NCBI RefSeq assembly: GCF_000015265.1
Contig: NC_008699.1
Location: forward strand, 4,774,001-4,838,000
Direction of reading: 5' to 3'
DNA length: 64,000 bases
Origin: Nocardioides sp. JS614
GTDB taxonomy: Bacteria; Actinomycetota; Actinomycetes; Propionibacteriales; Nocardioidaceae
Positions 26,190 to 34,461 of the stretch are shown here, piece by piece. Positions within the stretch are counted from its first letter, which is position 1. The number at the start of each line of letters is the position of its first letter. The notes under the pieces are model-generated. The model was not told the DNA's origin. It worked only from the letters and a program-made list of their open reading frames with translations, and ran no database searches. The translations under genes were made by a program, and so were the position numbers.

Positions 26190-28189
26190 GAGGGCGCCAC
26201 GTCGCCGTCGTCGGTTCGGGTGTCGCCGGGCTGACGGCGGCGTACGTCGCCTCCCACAGCGCCCGGGTCACCCTCTTCGAGGCCGACGACCGGCTCGGCG
26301 GGCACGCCGACACCCACCTGGTCGACGACCCGGTCGCCGGCCCGTTGGCGGTCGACACCGGGTTCATCGTGCACAACGAGCGGACCTACCCGACGCTGCT
26401 GCGGCTGTTCGGGGAGCTCGGGGTGGCGACCCAGGACTCCGAGATGTCGATGTCGGTGCGTGACGACGCGACCGGGCTCGAGTACGCCGGCGCGCTGGGC
26501 CCGCGCGGGCTCTTCCCTGGCGGCCGCAACCTGGCGAGCCCGGCGTACCTGCGGATGCTCACCGAGGTGCCGCGGTTCCATCGGCTCGCCCGGGAGCTGC
26601 GCGACGACCTCACGCTGGGCGCCTTCCTCGAGCGGCACGGGTTCTCGGCGTACTTCCGCCGGCACTTCATGGAGCCCCTGGTCGCGGCCGTCTGGTCCTG
26701 CGACCCGGCGGTGGCGACGGAGTACCCGGCCCGCTACCTGTTCGCGTTCCTGCGCCACCACGGCATGCTCGCCGTCACGGGCTCCCCGCAGTGGCGCACG
26801 GTCACCGGCGGCTCGCGCGAGTACGTGCGCCGGGTGGCGGGCGCGCTGGACGAGATCCGGACGGACACCAAGGTCGCCTCGGTCCAGGAGACACCGCAGG
26901 GCGTCGAGGTCACCGACGGCAACGGCGCGATGACGAGGTACGACGCGGTCGTGATCGCGACCCACCCGGACCAGGCGCTGGCGATGCTCGCCGACCCGAC
27001 GCCGGCCCGGCGCGAGGTGCTCGGCGCGCTCGGCTACTCCCACAACGTGGCGCTGCTGCACACCGACACCACGCTGCTCCCCCGGGCCGACCGGGCCCGG
27101 GCGTCGTGGAACTTCCGCCGGCCCCTCGACGAGCGCGGTCGCGTGACGATCACCTACGACCTGACCCGGCTGCAGCGGCTGCCCACGCCGACCCGCTACC
27201 TGGTCACCCTGGGCGGGGAGGACCTCGTCGACCCGGGCACCGTGATCGCCCGGATGGAGTACGAGCACCCGCTGTACACGCCCGCCTCGGTCGCCGCCCA
27301 GCAGCGGTTGCCCGAGCTCGACAGCGACCGGGTCGCCTTCGCCGGGGCCTACCACGGCTGGGGGTTCCACGAGGACGGTGCGCGCTCGGGGCGGGCCGCG
27401 GCCGAGCGGCTCGGGTTCCGCTGGGGCGGTTTCGAGGCCCAGGCGCCGGGAGCGCCGGCGACGAGCCTCGAGACCACCGTCACCGGCGTCTACGACACCA
27501 CGATCACCCACGTGCGGCGCACGCCGTTCCGGCGCAGCTTCACCCACCGCTCCCACACCTGGCTGGTCGACCTGGCCGCGCTGCCCGACCACGGCCGGCT
27601 CTCCTGGCTGCGCGGCCGGTTCGAGGCCCGGGACCACCTCGGCGATCCCGAGCAGTCGATCCGGGAGAACCTGGCGGCATTCCTCGCCCGCCACGGCGTC
27701 GAGCTGGGCGGCGGACGGGTGCTGCTGGCCGCACACCCGCGCGCCTTCGGCCACTGCTTCAACCCGATCAGCGTCTACTGGGTCACCCCCGAGCACGGGG
27801 CCGCGTGCGTGGTCGTCGAGGTGCACAACACCTACGGCGACCGGCACGCCTACCTCGTCCACCCCGACGATCAGGGCCGCGCGACCACGGCCAAGGAGCT
27901 CTATGTCTCGCCGTTCCACGGCACCGACGGCTGCTACGACCTGCGCGTGCCCGTGCCCGGTGAGCAGCTCCAGGTCAGCGTGTCGCTGCGCACCGACGAC
28001 GGGGCCCGCTTCAGCGCCTCGCTCACGGGCACCCGCTCGAACCACGGCCCCTGGCGGGCCGCGCCCGCGGCGTTGAGGGGCGCCGCGCTGATCCGCATCC
28101 ACGGCATCGCGCTGTGGCTGCGCCGGCTGCCGGTCCGGCCGCGACCGGCCCACCACCATGAGACAGAGCACCAGGAGGGAGTCCAGTGA
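26186..28189 (+). CDS. Fused FAD-dependent oxidoreductase and DUF1365 protein
   Basis: A single 667-residue frame. Residues 1-410 are a flavin amine-oxidase-type protein: dinucleotide site VAVVGSGVAGLTAAYVASH (5-23), LGGHADTH, DTGFIVHNERTYPTL, and a C-terminal FAD contact GFHEDGARSGRAAAERL (about 392). Residues about 428-655 are DUF1365: TTVTGVYDTTITHVRR, HRSHTWLVDLAAL and the diagnostic GHCFNPISVYW (about 521-531). In mycobacteria the two parts are separate genes (Rv0449c, Rv0448c) beside ufaA1 and sigK. Here a 20-residue linker rich in Ala/Pro joins them with no stop. The pair likely handles the same modified acyl chain. Start and stop overlap neighbours by four bases. Confidence 0.88.
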   Translation: MRGRHVAVVGSGVAGLTAAYVASHSARVTLFEADDRLGGHADTHLVDDPVAGPLAVDTGFIVHNERTYPTLLRLFGELGVATQDSEMSMSVRDDATGLEYAGALGPRGLFPGGRNLASPAYLRMLTEVPRFHRLARELRDDLTLGAFLERHGFSAYFRRHFMEPLVAAVWSCDPAVATEYPARYLFAFLRHHGMLAVTGSPQWRTVTGGSREYVRRVAGALDEIRTDTKVASVQETPQGVEVTDGNGAMTRYDAVVIATHPDQALAMLADPTPARREVLGALGYSHNVALLHTDTTLLPRADRARASWNFRRPLDERGRVTITYDLTRLQRLPTPTRYLVTLGGEDLVDPGTVIARMEYEHPLYTPASVAAQQRLPELDSDRVAFAGAYHGWGFHEDGARSGRAAAERLGFRWGGFEAQAPGAPATSLETTVTGVYDTTITHVRRTPFRRSFTHRSHTWLVDLAALPDHGRLSWLRGRFEARDHLGDPEQSIRENLAAFLARHGVELGGGRVLLAAHPRAFGHCFNPISVYWVTPEHGAACVVVEVHNTYGDRHAYLVHPDDQGRATTAKELYVSPFHGTDGCYDLRVPVPGEQLQVSVSLRTDDGARFSASLTGTRSNHGPWRAAPAALRGAALIRIHGIALWLRRLPVRPRPAHHHETEHQEGVQ

Positions 28190-29433
28190 CCATCACGCCC
28201 ACCCGATCCGCCTCCGGCCGCTGGCCGGGGCTCGCCGACGTGCCGTCCGGCTCTCGCACCGCGATCTCGGCGCGGGTCGCCGAGCGGCTGTTCGTCCGCG
28301 CGGTCGAGCCGCTCGACGTCACCGTCCACGTGGGCGGGGAGACCCTCGGCCGCGGCGGCCCCGCGATGACCGTGCACCGGCCCGCCGAGCTCTACGCGCG
28401 CCTGGGCCGCGACGGGCTGATCGGCTTCGGCGAGGCCCACCTCACCGGAGCCTGGACCGCCGAGGACCTGACCGGGTTCCTCACCGTGCTGGCCGCGCAC
28501 GTCGCCGACCTGGTGCCGCGACCCCTGCAACGGGTCCGGTCGCTGGTGCAGCGCCGTACGCCGCGGCCGCACCGCAACACCGCCCGCCAGGCCCGCGCCA
28601 ACGTCGCCCACCACTACGACCTGTCCAACGAGCTGTTCGCGCTGTTCCTCGACGAGTCGCTGAGCTACTCCGCCGCGCTGTTCGCCGACCACGACGAGCA
28701 GCTGCACCCCGCGCAGCTGCGCAAGATCGACCGGCTCCTCGACCGGGCCGGCGTCGGCGCCGGCACCCGGGTGCTGGAGATCGGCACGGGTTGGGGCGAG
28801 CTCGCGATCCGCGCCGCCCGCCGCGGCGCGACGGTGCACTCGGTCACGCTCTCCGCCGAGCAGCTGGCCCTGGCCGGTGAGCGGGTCGCGGCGGCCGGTC
28901 TCGAGGACCGGGTGCGCATCGAGCTGTGCGACTACCGCGAGGTGCAGGGCGAGTACGACGCCGTACTGTCGGTCGAGATGATCGAGGCGGTCGGCCACGA
29001 GTACTGGCCGACGTACTTCCGCACCGTCGACCGGCTGCTCGCCTCCGGCGGACGGGCCGCCATCCAGGCGATCGTGATGCCGCACGAGCGGATGCTCGCG
29101 ACCCGCGGCTCCTACACCTGGATCAACAAGTACATCTTCCCCGGCGGCTTCCTGCCCTCCGCCGAGGCGATCGACCAGGTCACCCGCCGGCACACCACGC
29201 TCCGGGTGACCGACCGGCTGGCCTTCGGCGCCGACTACGCCGAGACGCTGCGGCGGTGGGACGAGGCGTTCCTCGCGGCGCGGGACCGGGTGCTCGCGCT
29301 GGGGTTCGACGAGACGTTCGTGCGGCTGTGGCACTTCTACCTGTGCTACTCCCGTGCCGGCTTCGCCTCCGGCTACCTGGACGTCCAGCAGCTGACCCTC
29401 GAGCGGCCCGCGTCGGGCACGATGGCGCGATGA
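28186..29433 (+). CDS. Cyclopropane-fatty-acyl-phospholipid synthase-like methyltransferase
   Basis: A 415-residue SAM-dependent methyltransferase of the CfaS/UfaA1 group. NVAHHYDLSNELFALFLD and ESLSYSAALF open the catalytic domain; VLEIGTGWGELAIRAARRG is the SAM site; VEMIEAVGHEYWPTYFRTV and YIFPGGFLPS follow; the tail FYLCYSRAGFASGYLDVQQL is characteristic. Such enzymes add a methylene or methyl to unsaturated acyl chains of phospholipids; the mycobacterial counterpart UfaA1 has been linked to 10-methylstearate (tuberculostearic acid). Its position after the FAD-DUF1365 fusion supports a lipid-modifying pathway under SigK. The GTG start overlaps the preceding stop. Confidence 0.9.
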   Translation: MTITPTRSASGRWPGLADVPSGSRTAISARVAERLFVRAVEPLDVTVHVGGETLGRGGPAMTVHRPAELYARLGRDGLIGFGEAHLTGAWTAEDLTGFLTVLAAHVADLVPRPLQRVRSLVQRRTPRPHRNTARQARANVAHHYDLSNELFALFLDESLSYSAALFADHDEQLHPAQLRKIDRLLDRAGVGAGTRVLEIGTGWGELAIRAARRGATVHSVTLSAEQLALAGERVAAAGLEDRVRIELCDYREVQGEYDAVLSVEMIEAVGHEYWPTYFRTVDRLLASGGRAAIQAIVMPHERMLATRGSYTWINKYIFPGGFLPSAEAIDQVTRRHTTLRVTDRLAFGADYAETLRRWDEAFLAARDRVLALGFDETFVRLWHFYLCYSRAGFASGYLDVQQLTLERPASGTMAR

Positions 29434-30212
29434 CCGATCTGCTGCTGGTCGCCGGCCTGTCGCTGGCGGTCGCCGTGCTGGTGATGACGGTGACGGCGCT
29501 GGCCGCGGCCCGCGCCGGCCGGGTGTCGGTGGTCGACGTGGCCTGGGGGATCGCACTCGTGGCCGTCGCGCTGGTCTGCGCCGTGCTCGCCGGCACCTGG
29601 CAGTCCTGGCTGCTCCTCGTCCTGGTCGCCGTGTGGGGTGGGCGACTCTCCGCCCACATCTTCACCACATCCCGCGGCCACGGGGAGGACCCGCGCTACG
29701 AGGCGCTGCTGGGCGGCACCCTCGACCGGGTCGGCATGGGGCGCGCGGTCCGCAAGGTGTTCCTCGTGCAGGGGGCGGCCGTGTGGCTGGTGTCGCTGCC
29801 GCTCCAGGCCGCGGCGCTCGCCGGGGTCGACTGGACCGGGGCGATCTGGGTCGGGGTCGCCGTCTGGCTGGTGGGCGTGCTCTTCGAGGCGGTCGGGGAC
29901 GCCCAGCTCGGGGCGTACCGGCGTGACCCCGACCGCGGCCCGGTGCTCGATCGCGGGCTGTGGTCGTGGACGCGGCACCCGAACTACTTCGGCGACGCCT
30001 GCGTGTGGTGGGGGATCTGGCTCGCCGGCGGGGTCGCCTCGGGCTGGGTCGCCGGCCTGGCCAGCGTCCTCTCGCCGGTCGCGATGACGATCTGGTTGGT
30101 GTGGATCACCGGGGCGCGCCTGCTGGAGAGGACGATGATGCAGCGGCCCGGTTACCCCGAGTACGCCGCGCGCACCTCGATGTTCGTGCCGCTGCCGCCG
30201 AAGCGCTCCTGA
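29430..30212 (+). CDS. DUF1295 / steroid 5-alpha-reductase-like membrane protein
   Basis: A 260-residue membrane protein with about six helices. RYEALLGGTLDRVGMGRAV, GDAQLGAYRRDPDRGPVLD and especially GLWSWTRHPNYFGDACVWWG are the DUF1295/isoprenylcysteine-methyltransferase-reductase signatures; the RHPNYFG motif usually binds NADPH or SAM. The mycobacterial counterpart (Rv0446c) sits next to sigK. It may reduce a double bond in the modified acyl chain; that is inference. The ATG overlaps the preceding stop (ATGA), making it the last gene of the SigK operon. Confidence 0.85.
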   Translation: MTDLLLVAGLSLAVAVLVMTVTALAAARAGRVSVVDVAWGIALVAVALVCAVLAGTWQSWLLLVLVAVWGGRLSAHIFTTSRGHGEDPRYEALLGGTLDRVGMGRAVRKVFLVQGAAVWLVSLPLQAAALAGVDWTGAIWVGVAVWLVGVLFEAVGDAQLGAYRRDPDRGPVLDRGLWSWTRHPNYFGDACVWWGIWLAGGVASGWVAGLASVLSPVAMTIWLVWITGARLLERTMMQRPGYPEYAARTSMFVPLPPKRS

Positions 30213-30215
30213 CCG

Positions 30216-30596
30216 CTACTGCTGATCGTCGGCCTCGCGCTCGCGCTTGCGCTGGGCCTCGTAGGCCCGGCGCTGCGCCTCGGCGCGCTCGCGGACCTGG
30301 CGGAGGAACTCCGCGTCCTTCTCGGGGTCGACGGCGGCGGATCGGCCGCGGCGGTCGTACTCCGGGAAGTCCGGCGCCTCTCGCTCGTACGCCGAGCGGC
30401 GGTCCATCCCGGTCTCGGGACGGCCGGCGACCAGCCAGGCGATCGACCCGGCGAGCGGGAAGAACAGGACCAGCAGCACCCACGCCACCTTGGGCAGGTT
30501 GCGGATCCGGTCGGAGGGGCTGCCGATCGCGTCCACCAGGCAGAAGACCCACAGGGCGAACGTCGCGACACCGAGAAGCAGCTCGAGCTTGATCAC
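30216..30596 (-). CDS. PLDc N-terminal domain protein with charged tail
   Basis: A 126-residue protein from the GTG at 30596. Two transmembrane helices (about 3-20 and 38-58) with the motif KVAWVLLVLFFPLAGSIAWLV are the PLDc_N (cardiolipin synthase N-terminal) domain found alone in many actinobacterial proteins. No phospholipase HKD motif is present, so it is not an enzyme of that type. The C-terminal 55 residues are strongly charged (many Arg, Glu, Gln) and probably helical. It is convergent with the DUF1295 gene, with three bases between their stops. Confidence 0.7.
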   Translation of the reverse strand: MIKLELLLGVATFALWVFCLVDAIGSPSDRIRNLPKVAWVLLVLFFPLAGSIAWLVAGRPETGMDRRSAYEREAPDFPEYDRRGRSAAVDPEKDAEFLRQVRERAEAQRRAYEAQRKREREADDQQ

Positions 30597-30670
30597 GTCG
30601 TGAGTCTGCTGCCCGACGGCGCCCGCCGTCACCTGTTTCCCCGGACCGGTGTGGTGGTTGACTGGGCGAC

Positions 30671-31237
30671 ATGGCGCCCGACCGGGTCGACGAGGCGTTC
30701 GCGGCGGTGCCGCGCGAGTGGTTCCTGCCCGTGAGCGAGCGCGACCGGGCGTCGTACGACGGGCCGATCGAGATCGGCCACGGGCAGACCAACTCCCAGC
30801 CGCGCACGGTCGCCGCGATGCTGCGGCTACTGGAGGTCCGGCCCGGCGACCGGGTCCTCGACGTCGGCTCGGGCTCGGGCTGGACCACCGGGCTGCTGGC
30901 CGAGCTGACCGGATCCGCCGGCCGGGTGCTGGGCCTGGAGCTGGAGCCCGAGCTGGTGGCGTTCGGACGGGCCAACCTGACCCACGGCGGCTGGGACTGG
31001 GCGCGGATCGACCAGGCGACGCCCGGCGTGTACGGCGCACCGGCGGGCGCGCCGTACGACCGGATCCTGGTGTCGGCCGAGGCGCGCGAGCTGCCGACCT
31101 CCCTGGTCGAGCAGCTGGCCCGGCCCGGCCGGCTGGTGGTTCCGGTGAACGGCGAGATGCTGCTGGTCGTCGTGGACGCCGGCGCGGAGCCGACCGTCAC
31201 CAAGCACGGCTGGTACCGGTTCGTGCCACTGCGCTGA
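30671..31237 (+). CDS. Protein-L-isoaspartate O-methyltransferase-like protein
   Basis: A 188-residue methyltransferase. REWFLPVSERDRASYDGP and the SQPRTVAAML segment resemble Pcm, which recognises isoaspartate in damaged proteins; VLDVGSGSGWTTGLLAEL is the SAM site. Pcm enzymes are usually 200-230 residues, so this is a short member. The tail (LARPGRLVVPVNGEMLLVVV) is also Pcm-like. The alternative is a general protein methyltransferase. It stands alone between divergent and same-strand genes without clear operon partners. Confidence 0.78.
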   Translation: MAPDRVDEAFAAVPREWFLPVSERDRASYDGPIEIGHGQTNSQPRTVAAMLRLLEVRPGDRVLDVGSGSGWTTGLLAELTGSAGRVLGLELEPELVAFGRANLTHGGWDWARIDQATPGVYGAPAGAPYDRILVSAEARELPTSLVEQLARPGRLVVPVNGEMLLVVVDAGAEPTVTKHGWYRFVPLR

Positions 31238-31280
31238 CCGGGCTCACCCGATGACCGCCCGGCCCTCCTATCCTGCGGAG

Positions 31281-32048
31281 GTGACCGACGCTCCGACCGA
31301 GCTGCTGCGGCTGGCCTCCGCCGACAACTTCCGCGACGTCGCGGGGACCGGCCTCGGCCTGCCGACGCGCGACGGTGGCCGCGTGCGGCGCGGGGTCTTC
31401 TACCGCTCCAACGAGCTCCAGCTGACCCATGAGGACGCCAGGTCCCTTGCTGGGCTGGGGATCCGGGCCATCCACGACCTGCGGAGCTCCCCCGAGATCG
31501 AGGCCCACCCCGACGTCGACGTCCCGGGCGCCACGTGGCGGCACGCCGAGGTCACCGGCGTCCCGATGGAGACGGTCGCGACCCTGCACGACGTCGAGGC
31601 GGCGCACCGGGTGATGCACGAGGTGTACGTCGCGTTCGTCCGCTCGGCCGCCGCCCGGGCGTCGTACGCCGGGCTGCTCACCGAGCTCGCGACCGGCGCC
31701 GTGCCGCAGCTGTTCCACTGCACGGCCGGCAAGGACCGCACCGGCTGGGCGGCGGCGCTGCTGCTCGAGATCGCGGGCGTGGACCGGGACGCGATCCTCG
31801 CGGACTACCTGGTCACCAACGAGGTCTCCTCGGCGACCCGGGAGAAGTACCTCGCACTGGTGGCCGAGCACCTCGGCCCCGAGCTGGTCGCGGTCTACGA
31901 GCCGACGATGGTGGTCGAGGAGTCCTACCTGCGGGCCGGCTACGCCGCCGCCGAGGAGGACTACGGCTCGGTCGACGGCTATCTGCGCTCCGGGCTCGGG
32001 CTGGGTGCGGACGTGCTGGACGGGCTGCGCGGCCGGCTGCGGGCGTGA
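31281..32048 (+). CDS. Tyrosine/serine protein phosphatase (PtpB-like)
   Basis: A 255-residue phosphatase with the P-loop HCTAGKDRTGWA (Cys147 nucleophile, Arg153), preceded by SADNFRDVAG and RRGVFYRSNEL, the arrangement of the Tyr_phosphatase3/PtpB family (mycobacterial PtpB, a secreted dual- or triple-specificity phosphatase). The GTG at 31281 is preferred because TATCCT ends six bases before it (leaderless pattern); an ATG at 31251 would add ten residues. No signal peptide is seen. Substrate unknown: Tyr-phosphate, Ser/Thr-phosphate and phosphoinositides are all possible. Confidence 0.85.
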   Translation: MTDAPTELLRLASADNFRDVAGTGLGLPTRDGGRVRRGVFYRSNELQLTHEDARSLAGLGIRAIHDLRSSPEIEAHPDVDVPGATWRHAEVTGVPMETVATLHDVEAAHRVMHEVYVAFVRSAAARASYAGLLTELATGAVPQLFHCTAGKDRTGWAAALLLEIAGVDRDAILADYLVTNEVSSATREKYLALVAEHLGPELVAVYEPTMVVEESYLRAGYAAAEEDYGSVDGYLRSGLGLGADVLDGLRGRLRA

Positions 32049-32194
32049 GCACCGTTCCGGGCGCCGGTGAGTCCGTCGGGCCACCCCGGGCCGCGGCCAG
32101 CGGTGGCCCAGCAACCATTCCCACACCCCAACCGGTTGCCTGCACACCGCCGACCCGCCACACCCGCCCCGGGCCCGACTGACATCCTGGGCCC

Positions 32195-32605
32195 GTGACG
32201 AAGCTCCGGCCCGGAACCCGCCGGCTCTGGCCGCTGCTCGCCGACCTCGTGTGCGTCCTCGCGCTCGCTCTCGGCGGGAAGAGCACCCACGAGGCGGGCG
32301 AGTCCGACTGGGTGGTGCTCGTCATCGCGTGGCCCTTCGCCGTGGCCGCGGTGCTTGCCCAGGCCTGGCTGCTGTCCCGAGGTCGGCCAACGGCACGGAT
32401 CTGGCCCGAGGGCGTGACCGTCCTCGCGGCGACCTACGCGATCGGGATGCTCCTTCGGGCGATCTCGGGTCGCGGTCTGGCGCCCGGCTTCCTCGTGGTG
32501 GCGGCCCTGTTCCTGGCCGCGACGATGCTGGGCTGGCGGGCGGTGGCGCACCTGGCCGGCATCACGCGACGACGTTCTCCCAGCCGGCGGCCAGGTAGTC
32601 GATGA
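32195..32605 (+). CDS. DUF3054 family membrane protein
   Basis: A 136-residue protein with four helices (about 12-27, 40-60, 74-92, 97-115). ADLVCVLALALGGKSTHEAG, VVLVIAWPFAVA and GMLLRAISGRG fit the DUF3054 family common in actinobacteria; function unknown. The Arg/Ser-rich C-terminus overlaps the convergent flavin oxidoreductase gene by 44 bases. CATCCT lies six bases before the GTG start, compatible with a leaderless mRNA. Confidence 0.75.
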   Translation: MTKLRPGTRRLWPLLADLVCVLALALGGKSTHEAGESDWVVLVIAWPFAVAAVLAQAWLLSRGRPTARIWPEGVTVLAATYAIGMLLRAISGRGLAPGFLVVAALFLAATMLGWRAVAHLAGITRRRSPSRRPGSR

Positions 32606-33629
32606 AGGCCGGCCCGATCGCCTCGGCGCGGAGCTCCTCGCGGCTCAGCGGGCCGCGGCGCGCGGCGAACTCGGGGTCGGCGAGCACCCGCGCCGCGAAG
32701 TCGTGGTGGAAGATCGCGCCGAAGCCGACGGTCACGATGTCCGCGCCCTGCTCCAGGCACCACCGCGCGTCGGCGCCCGACAGCACCCGGCCGGCCACCC
32801 CGAGCCGGGTCGCGCCGCGGGGCAGGTCGGTGAAGTGCTCGATGAGCAGCCCGGGAGCACCGCCTCGGGGATGCATGAAGACGTCCCACAACGACATGTC
32901 GAGGTAGTCCAGCACACCGGAGGCCAGCATCCGGCGCGCCGTCTCGCGGCCCTCCTCGAGGGTGATGCCGTTGCCCTCGGGGGTCAGCCGCAGGCCGAGC
33001 TGGAAGTCCGGCCCGGTGGCCGCCCGGATGCCCTCGACCACCTCGAGGACCACGCGGATCCGGTGGTCGAGGGAGCCGCCGTACCCGTCGGTGCGCTGGT
33101 TGCGGCCGTCGAGGAACTGCCCGAGCAGGTAGCCGTGCGCCCCGTGCACCTCGGCCCCGTCGAAGCCGGCCCGCTCGGCCCGGAGGGCCGCCGCCACGAA
33201 GTCGGCCACCAGCTGCTCGATCTCGCCGGTGGTCATCGCGACGGCGTGCTTGGCCGGGTCGTCCCACGGGCACTGGTTCGGCCGCCCGCTGAGCGCCGGG
33301 TCGGCGCGGCGACCGCCGTGGTGGAGCTGCACGGACGAGCGAGCCCCCGTCGCGCGCAGCCGTCCCGCGAGCTCCGTGAGCCCCGGCAGGTGCGCGTCGG
33401 TGGCGACGCCGAGCTGGCCGGCCCACGCGTGTCCGGCAGGGGCGACGTACGCCGCGGCCGTCATCACGAGCCCGAACCCGCCCTCACCCCGGGCCTCCAG
33501 CCAGCGGGTCTCGTCCTCGGACAGGGTGCCGTCCGGGTGGCTCTGGGTGTTGGTGAGCGGCGCCAGCGCGAGGCGGTTGCGCCACTCCGGGCCGTGGTCG
33601 AACGAGAGCGAGTCGGAGAGGGCGGGCAC
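32562..33629 (-). CDS. NADH:flavin oxidoreductase (old yellow enzyme family)
   Basis: A 355-residue FMN-binding TIM barrel. NRLALAPLTNTQSHPDG, VQLHHGGRRAD (active-site His pair region), FDGAEVHGAHGYLLGQFLDGRNQRTDGYGGSLDHRIR and GADIVTVGFGAIFHHDF are the OYE signatures. These reduce activated C=C bonds of unsaturated carbonyls or similar compounds. The GTG at 33629 has GGGAGG about nine bases upstream; a much longer open frame continues upstream but has no family match. Its 3' end overlaps the DUF3054 gene by 44 bases, tail to tail. Confidence 0.9.
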   Translation of the reverse strand: MPALSDSLSFDHGPEWRNRLALAPLTNTQSHPDGTLSEDETRWLEARGEGGFGLVMTAAAYVAPAGHAWAGQLGVATDAHLPGLTELAGRLRATGARSSVQLHHGGRRADPALSGRPNQCPWDDPAKHAVAMTTGEIEQLVADFVAAALRAERAGFDGAEVHGAHGYLLGQFLDGRNQRTDGYGGSLDHRIRVVLEVVEGIRAATGPDFQLGLRLTPEGNGITLEEGRETARRMLASGVLDYLDMSLWDVFMHPRGGAPGLLIEHFTDLPRGATRLGVAGRVLSGADARWCLEQGADIVTVGFGAIFHHDFAARVLADPEFAARRGPLSREELRAEAIGPAFIDYLAAGWENVVA

Positions 33630-33768
33630 GCAGCCATCCTCCCTGCCACGCCAGGCGGCGCTCGACGTGGGTCGACCCTCCGGCGGTCCGGCGCCCGAAC
33701 CTCCAGGTTCCCTCAAGGCCGCCGGGCTGCGCTCCCGGAAACCTCCCGGCCCGGGTAGCGTTCTCCTC

Positions 33769-33802
33769 GACCCCGCTGGTGACCCGAGACGCCAGCGGGG
33801 TC
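33769..33802 (+). terminator. Hairpin with 11-bp stem and CTTT tail
   Basis: GACCCCGCTGG (33769-33779) pairs with CCAGCGGGGTC (33792-33802), followed by CTTT on the plus strand. It lies between the OYE gene and the end of the GNAT gene, both on the minus strand. The tail polarity suits a plus-strand transcript, and TAGCGT (33756-33761) just upstream looks like a -10, so a very short plus-strand RNA is possible; otherwise it ends the GNAT transcript. Confidence 0.6.
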
Positions 33803-33805
33803 CTT

Positions 33806-34375
33806 TCATGCCCCGGTGGCGCCGGTCCACTCCCGCCGGAGCAGGCCGTAGACCCACGAGTCCGACACCTCGCCGTTCACGACGCAGTCCTCCCGCAGCG
33901 TGCCCTCCCGTCGGAAGCCGAGCTTCTCCAGGACCCGGGCGGAGGCCGCGTTGCGGGTGTCGGCCTCGGCCTGGACCCGGTTGAGGTCGAGGGTGTCGAA
34001 GGCCCACCGCAGCAGGGCGGCGGCGGCCTCGGTGGCGTAGCCGTGGCCCCAGGCCGCCTCCCGGAGGCAGTAGCCGAGCGCGGCGGTGCGGTGGTCCGGG
34101 TTCCACCGGGTCAGGCCGCACCAGCCGAGGAAGACCCCGTCGGAGCGCCGCTCGATCGCGGGTCGCGCCCCGCTGCCCTCCTCCGCCAGCTGCCGGCAGG
34201 TCGCGATGAAGCGCTCGGCCCGGCCCCGCTCGGTCCACGGCGGCGAGTCCCAGTAGCGCAGCACCCGGGCGTCGCTGTGCAGGGCGTAGAGGGCGTCCGC
34301 GTCGCCGTCGTCGAACGGCCGCAGGAGCACGCGATCGGTGTGCAGGGTGGGCGTGGGCAGGGACATGCCCGCCAT
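33806..34375 (-). CDS. GNAT family N-acetyltransferase (RimJ/RimL type)
   Basis: A 189-residue acetyltransferase. LHTDRVLLRPFDDGDADALY opens the domain; AALGYCLREAAWGHGYATEAA is the acetyl-CoA binding motif A; LDLNRVQAEADTRNAASARVLEKLGFRREG is the characteristic RimJ/RimL C-terminal part. It transfers acetyl from acetyl-CoA to an N-terminal or small amine; substrate unknown. The start may be the ATG at 34375 or the one three codons later (34366). Confidence 0.85.
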   Translation of the reverse strand: MAGMSLPTPTLHTDRVLLRPFDDGDADALYALHSDARVLRYWDSPPWTERGRAERFIATCRQLAEEGSGARPAIERRSDGVFLGWCGLTRWNPDHRTAALGYCLREAAWGHGYATEAAAALLRWAFDTLDLNRVQAEADTRNAASARVLEKLGFRREGTLREDCVVNGEVSDSWVYGLLRREWTGATGA

Positions 34376-34461
34376 GGTGCCGTGCCCGACTCCGCGGAGT
34401 GTGACGAGATCGATGGGCCGCGGCCCTCAACTCTCCGAGCGGCCCGCCGATAGGTCTAGAC

